From: Pohlia nutans
Lineage: Eukaryota > Streptophyta > Bryopsida > Bryales > Mniaceae
DNA length: 64,000 nucleotides
Direction: 5' to 3'
Assembly: GCA_022496805.1 (NCBI GenBank)
Contig: CM040088.1
Location: 21,607,001 to 21,671,000 of the forward strand
How positions within the stretch are numbered: the stretch's first letter is position 1; each line of letters begins with the position of its first letter. Below the pieces are notes generated by a model that saw nothing but the letters and a program-made list of their open reading frames with translations, did not search any database and was not told the origin of the DNA. Below, in pieces: positions 43,480-56,007 of this stretch. The position numbers and the translations under genes are program-made.

Positions 43480-46020
43480 CCATACCCGCTATTTTCTGCT
43501 GATGCCAACGAATGTCGATGAAAAAACCCCGAATTTCATCTACATTCATTGACTCGTCTCTCTCCCGAAGCTCCCTTCTACAGGCTGGCTGGCCGGAACC
43601 CTTGACGATCCATTTCAGAGCATCAGCAGCTCGTGTTTTCGCATCTCCTTTTCGACGCCAATTTCCTGGTGCCGGCGGTTAAGAAGATCGGAATCGAGTC
43701 GTTGCAGGTTTGAATCGCTTCGGCTGAAGTTTGCGCATCTTTTCAGGGCTCGTTTGGACGTGGGTTTGCTCGGTATCAGCGGTGGTGGTTTTAGAGGTTT
43801 GCACGGAGCGTTCGTTTCAGATCTGTATGTTTTGGGAGGAAAGAGAGCCGGGATCGGGCGGTGGTTGAAGAGCTTCATGCTCATGAGCGTATTAAGGTCG
43901 CCTTCTTGTGTGTTTAGGACAGCGGCGGCGTGACACTGGTACAAATTTTTTCCCACTCTGACAACGTATTTTGAGGTTTTAGGGTATGCGGGAGTTTGGG
44001 TTGTCCTGGGTGGTTGTGAAGGTGTGTTTCTTGGACATAGACGACTGTGAATTACTTTGGTTATTTTAGGTGGTGTTCACTGTATTAGCGACATTCGCAA
44101 AGCTCTTCTTGCTTGTGGAGGTTTTTTTTAGGGTTTGTTCTGGATTACAGCGGAGTTTGCGGTTTCGGTCGTTTCTCTCTTGATTCACCTGAGAGCTATT
44201 TAGTTTTGTCAGTGCTGATGTTCTACGTCATATGATTATGAGGGTTGGTATTCGGTCGGCTTATCTGCAAGAGGCTCTCACATCAAGAGGGCTAAGGTTT
44301 TACCACAGTTGCGCTTGCATATAGTTTATTAGAACATTAATCCTGAAATAGTGAAAATCTTGGAGGGTGCAAGTTATTTACGAGGCTTTAGTGGTTTCAA
44401 CTCTTCAGATACGGTGGTCTGACATTCTTTTGGTCTTGAGGATTTACACGTTTTCAGGTTCTAGGTGTCCCTGTATTCAGTCGTTAGAGCGAGGAGCTGA
44501 CCTTCAATGTCAGTTTCTCTTTAACAAAGAGGCTTCAGTTGTAGTGAGATAGTTAAGCTGTAACGTCATAATCTGACTTAGAGTGATGCTAGCTGTATCG
44601 TTGACTACTGTACGTGACCTCCATAAAGCAAGTATAGTGTTTTTCCGGCATGTCGTTTCCACATTAATCAGGCCGTCTATGGCACCTAAAAATTGAATGA
44701 TTTTGACATTCTGGGGCAAGTACGGTAGAACGCATCGATGCTTTTTGCTTTGTTTAGAATATCCATCGTGTTGTACTCTCTGACTATTGGAATATGCCCG
44801 AAGTAAAAGTAGAGAACTTTATTGCCAATTACAGTAACATCCAAAACATATTCTTGGATGCGGGACATGATTTTTAATATACGTATTCTCTACTTTCCTT
44901 GAAGGTTCTGTCAACTTCTACAGACATGGAAGTCCACTTGGGATAACTTACTAATTCTGAAACTTGTGTGGATGCTCCTGCAGACAGTTTAATACCGCGA
45001 TTTGAACATTACTAGTAAACCTGCGGCGATGAGTCTCGGCTGCTTGGCCTGTAATGCCATGGAGGGATCCACACACTCATTTCGGATGGAGGAAACGTTG
45101 CAGCGGTCGTTATCAACACAGTCGGAGGAAGGCGGGGCCTGCTTGACAGGCTGCTTTGCAAGGAGGCCCGCGCATCATCACACCACCATAGTGGAGCCTT
45201 CGAATCCGCAGGGTGCCAGGGTGACTCCCATTTCGGATGCCGACTGCGCACCCAGATTGACGCGGTGCTATGCCGTCCGAAGGGACTGTACATTTTTCAG
45301 GGACTGGTCTGTCAACCAAGTTGAAACTGCCACACTTGTTGGATAAACAACAACAGCCCTTTGGATTTTAATCAGTTTTAGTGGATTTTCTGCTAAATAT
45401 GTATGTAGGTTCCTTCCATCATATGATTAGAGTAGTTAGTAGTCTGTCTGTCTCGGGCTTTACCTCATGGCCAGGGCAGCCTTGCACGGAGAATCATCTT
45501 TTCTTTACAGGGTGTCGATTCTCTCTTTCTTTGTGTCAGTGCATTGGGTTGGGTTTTTACACGACGCAATCTCACGAATGTGTTGTGCATGGATAGGCGC
45601 TTTTTGAAGGTAGTGGCAATCAACTGGGCTGCATTGTGGCTTTGTACTATATCCCTTTGTACTTTTACGTGACCTTTTCTGTTTTTGAGATCACTGCTGA
45701 AGTGGATGTGAGGTTGTGTCGATGCAAGCCGGATTTGTCTGTATTGCATACATTTTGACCTTTGTTGCACGTTTAATGTTCAGAAAATACTGTAGTACCG
45801 TAGTGGGTCTCAGAATGGGTTAGTGCCTTGGTAAATGGGGTACTTTAGATTTTAATGACCTTTTTGTTTTTGAGATGACTGTGCTGAAGTGGATGTGAGG
45901 TTGTGTCTATCCATATCAATATAAGCCAGACTGTCTATACATTTTGACCTTTGTTGCACGTTTTACTGTTTGGTGAATACTGTAGTAGTGGGTCTCAGAA
46001 TGGGTTAGTGGCTTGGGTAC
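43480..46020 (+). other. Presumed transcription unit of the small gene at 45029
   Basis: A GC-richer leader from about 43480 to 43960 is followed by a T-rich intron-like stretch ending in a good acceptor, CTCCTGCAG at 44975-44983, 45 bp before the start codon. After the stop codon a trailer includes a degenerate tandem duplication (about 45650-45837 and 45838-46020, sharing GCTGAAGTGGATGTGAGGTT). Exon borders other than the acceptor are inferred. Confidence 0.5.
45029..45346 (+). CDS. Small conserved-looking plant protein, 105 residues
   Basis: ATG at 45029 gives MSLGCLACNAMEGSTHSFR, then a variable Ser/Gly part, CLTGCFARRP, and a C-terminal RLTRCYAVRRDCTFFRDW. The arrangement SLxCLxC, SHSFR and AVRRD...DW is one I associate with a small plant protein family of unknown function; the recollection is not certain. 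There is no signal peptide or membrane segment. The C-terminal basic-aromatic block is probably the conserved functional part. A TGCAG splice acceptor lies 45 bp upstream, so the first intron would be in the 5' UTR. It is one of the few likely host genes in the window. Confidence 0.6.
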   Translation: MSLGCLACNAMEGSTHSFRMEETLQRSLSTQSEEGGACLTGCFARRPAHHHTTIVEPSNPQGARVTPISDADCAPRLTRCYAVRRDCTFFRDWSVNQVETATLVG

Positions 46021-46658
46021 TGTCCAATGGCCTCCAGTAAGTCTTGCAACCCCACTTTCAAACCTCACACAAACATTTATCACACTCACTACGACGGTTC
46101 GCTGATCATGAAATTTTGCATGTACCACCGCTTGGACATAATGCATTTTTGGGCCAAATTTGGTACCTTAAAAATGCACGGTTTATGAAATAATGCTAAT
46201 TTGCTAACTTTTAGGCCTCTATTAAAAAAAATCATATATAGTACCCAATAGCTGCCAAGGATCCAAATTTTTGGTAGAAGGTAGAAGTCGCAATGAGAAA
46301 CAATATGGTGTTATAAAAAACAATGGTATTCCTAGGTATTTTTGTATCCACGTGCAATTCAAAATTTTAAAAAGAAGGCTAAATTTTTGTTTAATTATAT
46401 AATAAAGTAATTTTCTCCTTTTGTCACTTTTTTTGTAACACTATGTTGTCATAGTAAGGAATAACATGGTGTCACAAAAAGATGAGAAAAAAAGGTCAAA
46501 AAGTGGTAGAATAGGACGTGACAAGAAAGTTGTATCTGTTGAAGGGGTACATTAGGAACCTCAAGGCATGTGAACATGGTGTCATGATGGTGCATTGAAA
46601 TGCAATTAGGATAATTTGGTGCCAACCTCCATACCAACCTATTATGGATAAAATGACA
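46021..46658. other. Gene-free spacer
   Basis: AT-rich, nothing recognised beyond short spurious frames. Confidence 0.4.
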
Positions 46659-49104
46659 CTAAAATGACATGTATGCGGCCTTTGGTGTCAAAATGGCACC
46701 AAAATAGTCTGGCCCAACTTTTCTAATGTAGGAGATGGTTTCAACTGTGGAAATAGGCACATTTGGTGGCAAGGACGCGGATGTAGAAGGACTACTACCT
46801 AGAGAGGGCGAAGGAGATGGATTATGCCACAAAAGAACTGGTAGAATTGGAGGTAGCGGAGTAGTTGTATTTGTTGGTTGGAGAGGAGATAGATGCAACC
46901 ATGGAAAAATTGGCATATTTAGAGGTGGTGGGGGCGGGGATGTAGAAGGACTACTACATGAGGGGGCATAGGAGATGGAATAAGCCGTGGAAAAATTGGC
47001 ATACTTCGAGGTAGTGGAGATATTAGAGATTGTGGAGGTGGTGGTGAAGATGGAGTGAGCCATGGGAAATGTTGGCATATTTGGAGGTGGTAGAGATGGA
47101 GAAGGCGGTGAAAGTGATGGATTAGTTAAAGGTGAAGGTGGTGATGGAATAAGCCATAGAAATAGTGGTAAACTTGGAAGTGGTGGAGGTGGTATAGATG
47201 GTAGTGGTGAATTGCTTAGAGGTAGAAGAGGGGAAGAGATGAGCCATAGAAATATGGGTAAACTTAGAGGTGGTGGAGATATTAGAGACTGTAGAAATGG
47301 TGGTGGAGATAGAGTGAGCCATGGAAATGTTGGTATATTTGGAGGTGGTGAAAGTGATGGAATAGTTGAAGGTGGAGGAAGTGATGAAACAAGCCACATG
47401 TGGAAATATGGATAGACTTGGAGGTGGTGGAGATGTTAGAGACTGTGGAAGTGGTGGAGGAGATGGAATGAATTATGGAAATGTTAGCATATTTGGAAGT
47501 GGTGGAGATGGAAAAGGTGGTGAAGGTGATGAAATAGTTGAAGGTGAAAGAGGCCTGGGGAAGTCACTTAATGTATTCTTTGGAATACATGAGTGTACAA
47601 CACATTTGTTGGGGGACTATTTACCTCATTTTTTACATTGTAGTGGACTATATATATATTTATAATAATTCACTTTTTTCAATTTCTTGCCACCCTATGT
47701 GTAATTATAAATTACGATCTCCTTAGTAATTATGATCCCCCATTATTTATAATTTTTTGAATTTCCTTGAAATGCCTTAGCATCGCACTACAACGTAAGG
47801 AACCGAATGCATTACACAACAAGACAGACACGATGCTTAGAGGGTGCACTCTACATTATGTTTGAGAATCACGTGCGTTCGTGACCCCCTCTAAAAAACC
47901 CCTTTGTATACGAGGGGTTGTATGTCTAAAAACCTTTGTATACAAATCTATTTTGTCCTAAATATATGTTTAATGTAAGTATACGTCAATATTTTCAGCT
48001 CTAAATATGTTTATTGTATGTATACGTAATAAGAAAATGTTCAAATTAATACCCCTTCTATGCAGTCACGTATACTTGTACGTTTTTAGTACAGTGCACC
48101 CCCCCCCCCCCCCCCCCGAGACACCGTGAATACAAAAAACAACATGTTTACAGAATTGGTTACATGTCTAAGCCCATTTGTATTGGCCTGCTTAATTGTT
48201 TCACCAAAACATTGAAAGAAGTCCACAAACCCCAAAAAACCACGCCAACATCACTACAACATCCATAATGTGTTCACTAACATAGTTTTCACCTAGTTCT
48301 TGAATTTTTCTCACACTACATCCTAAAAGACACTCATCCTAAAATAATTATTTTTTCCTACCAATTACTATAATGGTATTTTAGAAATACTATAAACATA
48401 ATTTTGGGTATTACAAGTGACCCTATATTATTTGTAATGTATTGTTTCGCATTTCTTTGTGGCTATGGTATATCCAAAAAATATATAATGTTTATCAACC
48501 TTGAATAAATGACACCCTATCTTTGTTCTCTCATCGTTATCTAAATTTTTGACACTGACTTCTCCGAGGAAGGAGGTGATGGAATAAGCCATGGAAATAG
48601 TGGTAAACTTGGAAGTGGTGGAGATAGTAAAGATTGTGGCAGTGGATGTGAGGATGGAGTGAGCCATGGAAATGTAGGTATATATGGAGTTGGAGGAGGT
48701 GGAATGTTTGAAGAAAGGAATGAAATAGATGGATTATATTGTTGAGGAGATTTTGTTTGAGATAGTTGGCGAAATAAGAGTCTTGGTTTAGGTGTTAGTG
48801 AACGTGTTTGGATTTTTGGGTTAGAGTTTGGTGGAATTTTAGAATTGGAATGCAGTTTTGATGGATGAAGTAGATGTGGAGAATATGGAAGCTTTGGTTG
48901 AGAAAGGGAGAATCTTGAAGTATGTAAGTTGTTGAATTTGGTAATATTAGACATACTAATAGGAGTTGGAGAGTCAAGTAGTTGAGGCCATGGGTTGATT
49001 AGGGTTGGGGGTGTTTCTAGTAATCTTTTACTATCAATCTCCCTCAATGAGACGCTCCACACAAAAGAAAGAAATAGAAGGTTAAACCATTGTTGTTGAC
49101 CCAT
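46659..49104 (-). pseudogene. Secreted proline-rich repeat protein gene, interrupted
   Basis: The ATG at 49104 opens a probable signal peptide (QQQWFNLLFLSFVWSVSLRE), followed by a Pro/Ser/Leu-rich region. From about 48720 there are repeats of the type IPTFPWLTPS and LPLFPWLIPSPP. The frame stops at 48541 inside a 1015-bp insertion (47554-48568). The same repeats continue at 47553-46659 but with frame changes (a few extra bases near 47395-47400) and stops. The product would have resembled cell-wall proline-rich or extensin-like proteins, although classic SPPPP runs are few, so the class is open. The DNA repeat period is about 100 bp. Confidence 0.6.
47554..48568. mobile_element. 1015-bp insertion in the proline-rich gene
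   Basis: Flanked by GAAAGAGG (47546-47553) and GAAGGAGG (48569-48576), an 8-bp duplication with one mismatch. Ends are imperfect inverted repeats: CCTGGGGAAGTCA and CTCGGAGAAGTCA. Inside is a run of about 21 C residues (48098-48118). Non-coding. The 8-bp duplication suggests hAT. Confidence 0.65.
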
Positions 49105-49735
49105 CCTTAAGGTAGTTCAAACTTTTAAAACTAATTTAACAACAAAATATATAAAACAATAATAAATCTATGACTTGCATGAATAAAGGGTTTGTTGGTG
49201 ATTCTATTTTTTCAAGGTGGATTTGAATATTGAATACTACCTTGGAATGTTGATCAAAGTCAATCTTTTTTGACTATGAGTGAAATGATGAGGAATGACA
49301 TAGAAATGTTGAAACCTAATGGAAATTGCTCAATTGTCAATTTGTTATAATATTCAATCATAAGATGCAATTGCAATTCCAAATTCTAAGCATTATTGCC
49401 AAGCTAGAATTTATATGCACATAGTTGAATACTATATGACTCATCTTGATTTTCTATATGTACAATATAATCATAACATGAGGATGGAGCATTCTCATAG
49501 AATGAAACAAAAAAAATTACTTGTTAAGATATAAATATAGGAGTAGGAAAAATATTCATTTTAATTGCACCATACGATGATAGAAAGTTTAAAACTAAAT
49601 GATAATAGTTACAATGTGTAGTAAATTCTAAAACAACATCATTTGAACAATGAATTTAGGATGATAATTGATGAAAAAGCTTTTGAACATTTGTAGCCTT
49701 AATAGCCTTTGTTTTGAAAAATTAAAGATGTGTAT
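49105..49735. other. Upstream DNA of the proline-rich gene
   Basis: AT-rich, presumably the former promoter of the proline-rich gene on the minus strand. No motif is assigned. Confidence 0.35.
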
Positions 49736-50552
49736 TTAACCCCTAAGCGTCCCGGCGTCCATATCTTGGACGTTTTTGAGGGACATTCACCTTCGAAGAG
49801 CTGTAACTTTTGCAAAACGTGTCCAATTTTGCTGAAATTTTTAAAAAAAACTCCCCGCATGATGTATGGAATGTGTGGTAAAAATTTCAGATCAATCCGA
49901 GATGAATTGAATTTTTGGTGATCATTTGAAAGTAGGTATCTTTTTTTTGGACAGTTCTGTGAATTTTGATGGCAGCAACTTCGGGGGCTTGTATCTCCTT
50001 CATCCCAAGTCCGTTTTCAATAAAACTTGTTGGGTTGAATTTCCCTTGAACTGTAGTTATCATGGAAAAAATTTCAGGTCAATCCATGTTGTTATGAATG
50101 TTTGGGAGTCATTTTAGTGCACGGGTCTAGTTTGAACACTTTTTGCTTTTTGGTTCAAATGGGTCACTTTTCGGGCTACTTTTTGACATTGCAAGGCCAT
50201 TTTAGGGCACATTAAATTTTTTCATGAGGCTTTTTTGGTACCAATGTGTTTATATGATGATTTTGAACTACTTTATAGTTGAAAGTTTTTTCATTTGAGT
50301 AATTTTAAAAACGAAATTCACCTCTAACTGTGTTGCTAGGAAAATTTCAGCATCCTTTTTTAGCACTAAAACACTATGATCTTGCAATCTATATGGCCAA
50401 ATGACCCCAAAATTGATCCACATGATCTACAACATGTATGTTACAAGATTGTATGCTTGAGATTTCTATACCTCACTTACATTTAGACCTATAACACATC
50501 AAAAGCGATGATGATTTTAAGCCCAAAAAAGCTAGGGACCCTTAGGGGTTAA
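49736..50552. mobile_element. TTAA MITE family 3, 817 bp
   Basis: Left TTAACCCCTAAGCGTCCCGG, right GACCCTTAGGGGTTAA, with TTAA on both borders. The interior is unrelated to families 1 and 2 by eye and encodes nothing. Internal direct motif AAAAATTTCAG...TCAATCC occurs twice (about 49880 and 50070). Confidence 0.75.
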
Positions 50553-51825
50553 ATGTGACAAATATGATAAAACCTCAACACGGGTTATATGAGTGAGTAT
50601 AAACATTATGCACTACAATAAAGCTCACCTGATTGTAATTAATATTTATGAATATACACAATTCCAACTTTGCTACATATCCTTGCACTTTGCTTCACTA
50701 ACAACAACAACAAAAGGGTTGATTGTGCCAATGAAATATATTTCTATTACAGATTTTTTAAATGAAATTGAAATTCAAGAACTTTGAAAAAGACTTATTC
50801 AAAATATTTCATAAAATGCATGGAATAGGAAATGAAGAATTGTTTGCAGGTAGAAATGAAAAATTGTGTGTAGTAGAAAATGAAGAACTACACTCATAAC
50901 TCTTTTATATAACACCAACATCCATGAGTTCAAAACTTCACATGTGGAAAGCATTTAATCACATGTGTACACAATAGAAAATATTTTATGTGCACATATT
51001 GGAAAGAGTGTATAGTAGGATATGAAGAACTATGTGAGAAGAAAGGAAAACAACAAGAACTTACCTCGTAAAAGTCCTCGCCCTTGCTAGAACATAAAGG
51101 TTCTTTAGCATTTAGTGGAGTCCACCCTTTTCAATAGTAGCAATATAAATGTTTCAACAGTGTCTCACCACTCCCAGCTTCTTCAGCTAAAGATGATATG
51201 GACTTGCCATGATTCAAGGATCTGCTACAGTGATTCGAGAATAGTGGCTAGATTTTGAGGTGTTCCAAAGAAGAGCTACAGAACCTTATAGAAGAAAGAT
51301 GATGGAATAGAGGCCTTTGTATGTAGTAAAGAGTACATTTCCTACATTGGGGCCTATAACAAGCCAACACAGTTGAAAAGTATGACGAGAAGAAATAACC
51401 TAAGCGACGAGAAGAAATAACCTAAGCGACGAGAAGAAAAATTGAAAAGTACGTTGTGTTGTCACAAAAAATGGCTCCCCAATTCACGAAAAACAAATAC
51501 AACCCAACCCTCATTGCTTCACCTGCCTATGAGAAGAGTACATTATGAGTCTTGGGGTCCCCAAAAAAGATATGGCACGTGTCATCTTGTGGTTGGTTTA
51601 AGGTGACGTGGACCTCTCAGAATCTGATGTGGAAGACCTGAATCTGACCTTCAAGTACAGTACTTGATTGGATGGATGATACAGCAGAGATCTGGGAACC
51701 GGTTTGTGGCTTTCTGTCACTGCTATAATGACTCCGTAAGTTTTTGTCATATGAAGATCATCAACTTTGACAGAGCATCCAATAATCCCACACTGCACAC
51801 ATAAGATTCTTTAGCCCTTCTACTG
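50553..51825. other. Gene-free spacer
   Basis: AT-rich. A short tandem repeat ACGAGAAGAAATAACCTAAG occurs at about 51382-51440. No gene was recognised. Confidence 0.45.
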
Positions 51826-52557
51826 TTAACCCCTAAAGGTTGGGCCTATGACCATGGAATCATGTTTTATCTATCACACTCAATTTTGCTACTAGAAATA
51901 ATACCAAAATTCAAATTTATATTTTTAGTAGATGAAGTCACATGTCTACTACAAATCATGAATTTTTCATAAATTTTGGTGAAAATTTGAAATTACTATG
52001 ATTTTATGAAGTGATTGTAAAGAAAGCTATATCAATTACAAAATGTACTAGAAAATTCTGATTTTTTTACCTAAGGTGTAAATTACAAAGAAGAAAAGTT
52101 TAGTTGATGAAAATCATCCGTGTATCTAAACTTAGAATTTTTGCTACACCTTGGTGATACCTACCGAACTTGTAACTACAATAAAACACTCAATTTTCAA
52201 ATTTTTCCAAAAATTCAAAGTGGAGTAGAAACTAGACTTGGCAAGCTTCATTTTGCTAGTTAAGCTCAAATGCAATGGAACTCATTTTCATGGCCTAAAT
52301 TTAGTTTAAGTAGATCAAGCAAAAAAAATCAAAATACACTGCACGGTGAACCGTTTTTACGACTCTTTTTGTAGTTGGGACCCCATGTAAAATCTAAAAA
52401 TATCTTGAATGATTTGAATTTAACTTGAAGGGGTGGCATCACCAAGCAAAGCCTTTCACATAAAGAATTGGATGGAAATCATCCACGCAACAGTTGGAAT
52501 TGAACAGTTGACTTCATTCAGAAGCCATTTTTTGGTCTCGGCGGCATTTAGGGGTTA
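51826..52557. mobile_element. TTAA MITE family 4, 732 bp
   Basis: Left TTAACCCCTAAAGGTTGGGC, right GGCGGCATTTAGGGGTTAA, TTAA on both sides. The interior is AT-rich and non-coding, and differs from the other families. Confidence 0.75.
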
Positions 52558-53776
52558 ACCTCAAAATCTTGGTCACTATTCCTCAATCACTGTAGGATCA
52601 TGGGCAAGTCTACATCATTTTTAGCTAAGAATTAGGTGGTGAGACATTGTATTTAGTATTATAGCTTCTACAGTGCTACTATTGAAAAGGGTGGACAAAG
52701 AACCTTATGCATGCATGCACCAAAAAAAAAAAAGTTTTCAATCGCACTGGAGCATGTCCTACGTATTTCATCAGTGATGAAGTCTTACCCAATCCTACAA
52801 TATTTCAAAACACTAACCTTTTAAAGGTCCAGAGAGCCCATTCCGACCAATATTATACAACAATATTCCATGGTATTTGGAATGGTTCTATGCCTCTTAT
52901 GGGTTCATAATACAAATAATTAAAGTTAAAATTTATCTCGATGTCGTTTTAATGAGCTATTGAGGTCTCAATTTGGAACTTTCAACTTACAACAAATGCT
53001 AAATATACGCCAACATATCTACTATCCTCAAAGGACTTTTAAGGGTTAAGTGTAGTTAGTATACATTGAGTCAGTTCCATATAAATGAAATTATTTACTC
53101 AATTGTAATGACTCTCAAGATGCAAAACTTATATTGTATTGTCACCAACTATTCATAGAATGCACTACCCAATGATTGTGGTCTTGTAGTGTGGTGTGTA
53201 TCTTCTATTTGACGTAAGGTGGAGGCACCTATAACCACCCATTAAAGCTATTATGTTTGAAATTTTTAAAAGTTGAGTTGGGCCTATTTTTGGCTCATAG
53301 ACAACTAAGATTCATGAATAAAAGTTTAAATAAATAAGTACATCATTTTTTGTGAATCTTTTCACAATCAAAATGAATTTATATTAATTTTGAAAACGAA
53401 AATTTAGTCATACCCCAGTTGTGACATATTAGGTGGTGTTTTTCCCAACACAAAAGTATCATGAGTTGCATCCAAGCTCCCCCAATTCCACTCATTTGTA
53501 GAAGCCTTTGATTGGATGACAAGCGGTCAGATTTAGGCTTATTGGGTATTTTAGGCATTCTAAGGGCTTTTCTTGGCAAATTTTTTTCTAAATTTGGGGC
53601 CTACGTTCCCAAATTAGTCTAGGAAGATCCTCTCGAGAATTTTGAACCATTGGAAGAGAGGTTAGTTTTAAAAGTTGGCCCCAACCGGTTCAAAATAGGG
53701 ACCAGTTTTTGTCCTCATGCATTAAGGTCGAGGGGGGATTTAGAGTTAGGGCTTCCTAATCATCACAACAAATTCC
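52558..53776. other. Gene-free spacer
   Basis: AT-rich; a lone AAGGGTTAA at about 53041-53049 resembles a TTAA-family end. Nothing else was recognised. Confidence 0.4.
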
Positions 53777-54299
53777 ACTACACTAATTATGGTATCAGTG
53801 TGTGTGCAATTAGTGTCACAAGAAACTAGTGTGTATGACACAGGGTGTGACACTATTTGTAAACTTTGAAATTAGTTGCCTTGTTTTTATTTTAAGTATA
53901 AAATTAAGTTTTAGAGATGAATTTGAAATTTAGCACTTAATGAATTTGTTGGATTTTTAAGAGAAATTTCACATACATGTTTGTATACCAATTGTAGGCT
54001 TGGTATTGTATGGTGAGAATTGACTTGGATGAATTTTTCTTTATATGTATGATCTCATAGACAAAAACCAATTTTTTTAAATAAAGTTAATTAAAATCCT
54101 TCCGTTTTCATATTTAACAAACACACACTAAATTTGATACAAAGAGGGGTTTAGGATATGGATAAATGACAATTAGCGTCATATGGTAAAAATTTCAGCC
54201 CACATAAATTTCAGTCCACATAAATTTCAGTCCAAATTATTAAAACTAGTGTGTGTCCTCACAATTAGTATCACACACACTAATAGCTATATTTTGTAG
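53777..54299. mobile_element. 523-bp TIR MITE
   Basis: Imperfect inverted ends: CTACACTAATTATGGTATCA then GTGTGTGTGCAATTAGTG on the left, and CTACAAAATATAGCTATTAG then TGTGTGTGATACTAATTGTG read inward from the right. Non-coding. Confidence 0.6.
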
Positions 54300-54398
54300 C
54301 TCATGTCAGTTAATCATAGCAAAAAAAGAATCATTTTTTCAAGATAGTATAAATTGCAATTTTTCATTGGGATTGATGAAACCATTTTTTCACCTATA

Positions 54399-56007
54399 AT
54401 ATGCAATTCTCTAATTACGCATTCGGCCATATAATCATGCACTTGGCCCTCGGGCACATTAAAAAAAAATTGTTTTAAAAATTCTCTAAGAACAACAATT
54501 TTTTTCTTCCTACAATCATTTACATTGTTAAAAAACAATTTTTATTTTTATTTTTTATCCTCATCTTTATCTTTTCTTTTGTCTTTTCTTTTATCCTTTC
54601 TTTTATCTTGTTTCTTTCTTGTCTTCTTGTTATTTTCTTTCTTGTCTTCTTGTTATTTTCTTTCTTGTCTTCCTTCTTATCTTCTTCTTTTTCTTCTATT
54701 TTTTCTTCATTCTTTTCTATTTGTTTTTTTTCTTCTTGTGGTAGCCGCAGAGCCCACACCCGCACCAAAGAAAAAGAAGAAGGAAAAATAAAAATAAAAA
54801 TAAAATAAAATAATAAAAAAATCTTTTGCTTCTTTGTTTAGGGTTCAACTTGCCATTGTGACGTTGAACCCTAAAAAGAATTAAGGAAAAATATATAAAA
54901 CATAAAGAATTAAGGTTTAGCCGCCGACTAAACCCTAAACGGCGAAAAAAATATATAATAAGTAAAATTTTGTCGGCCATTTAGGCTGATAGAATGCACA
55001 ACTGTGCACCCTACCGCTATCTCACTCTTCCTCTCCCTCTCTCCTTCTCCCCTCTCCCCTATATATATGAGGAGAGAGAGAGAGGAAGAGTGAGATAGGG
55101 ATAGTAAGAGTGCGCAACCGCACACCCCATTATCCAAGACGTCTAATAAATAAATGAATAAATTTCTCCGCTATTTAGGATTCAGCCCAAAAAATGAAAA
55201 TAAAAATAAAAATTGTAGAATTGAGCACCACAATGGCAAGTTGAATCCTAAACAAAGAAGAAAAAAAGAAGAAAAGTAATAATAATAATAATAATAATAA
55301 TAATTTTCAGCCGTTTAGACTGATGGGATGTGCGGCCACACACCCATACTATCCTTATCTCATTCTTCCTCTCCCCTCCTCTCCCTCTCTCTCTCTCCCC
55401 TCTTCTCATATATATAGGGGAGAGGGGAGAGGGAGAGGAGGAGAGAAGAAGAGTGCGATAAGGATAGGGTGCACATTCATGCACCCCATTAGCCTAAACG
55501 GCCGACGAAAAAAATAAAAATCTGCCATTTAGAGTTCAGCCACTAGTTGAACCCTTATTTTATTTTTTTCTATTTTCTATTTTTTTTTTAGGGTTCAGTG
55601 CTACAATGGCAAGTTGAACTTTGAACAAAAAAAAAATTAAAATTAAAATTAAAATTTAAAAAATTAAAAATTAAAAATCCTTCTTCTTCTTCAATGCGGG
55701 TGTGGGGTCTATGGATGCCACAAGAAAAAAAGAAAAAAAAATTAAATGAAAAAAAAAATAGAAAAAGAAGAAGAAGACAAAGAGGAAGACAAGAAGGAAA
55801 ACATGAGGAAGACAAGAAAGATACAAGATAAAAAAAGATAAAAATAAAAATTAAATAAAAGAATTGTTTGTTTACAATGTAAGTGATTGTAGAAAGACAA
55901 AAATTGTTGTTTTTTAAACAAATTTTTAAACAAATTTTCTTAAGACAAAATTGCTTGTGAAATGAGTGCACAATTGGCTAAGTGCGTAATTAGCGAATTG
56001 CGTATTC
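54399..56007. mobile_element. 1.6 kb foldback element with nested hairpins
   Basis: Outer arms (54399 to about 54900 and about 55560-56007) are inverted copies, from the edge ATGCAATTCTCTAATTACGC through CT-rich TTTCTTGTCTTC runs to a motif GGTTCAACTTGCCATTGT. That motif occurs four times in alternating orientation (about 54843, 55230, 55600 and partial at 54870). Inside are two smaller palindromes centred on TATATATA near 55060 and 55413, each with CTCTCCC/GGGAGAG arms, and an (AAT)n run at about 55277-55303. Long Leu/Phe/Ser or Lys/Glu frames here are compositional, not genes. Confidence 0.75.

Noticed and set aside
54525..54808. Leu/Phe/Ser-rich and Lys/Glu-rich open frames that look like membrane or coiled-coil proteins
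   Set aside because: They arise from CT-rich low-complexity DNA in the arms of the foldback element and appear on both strands.
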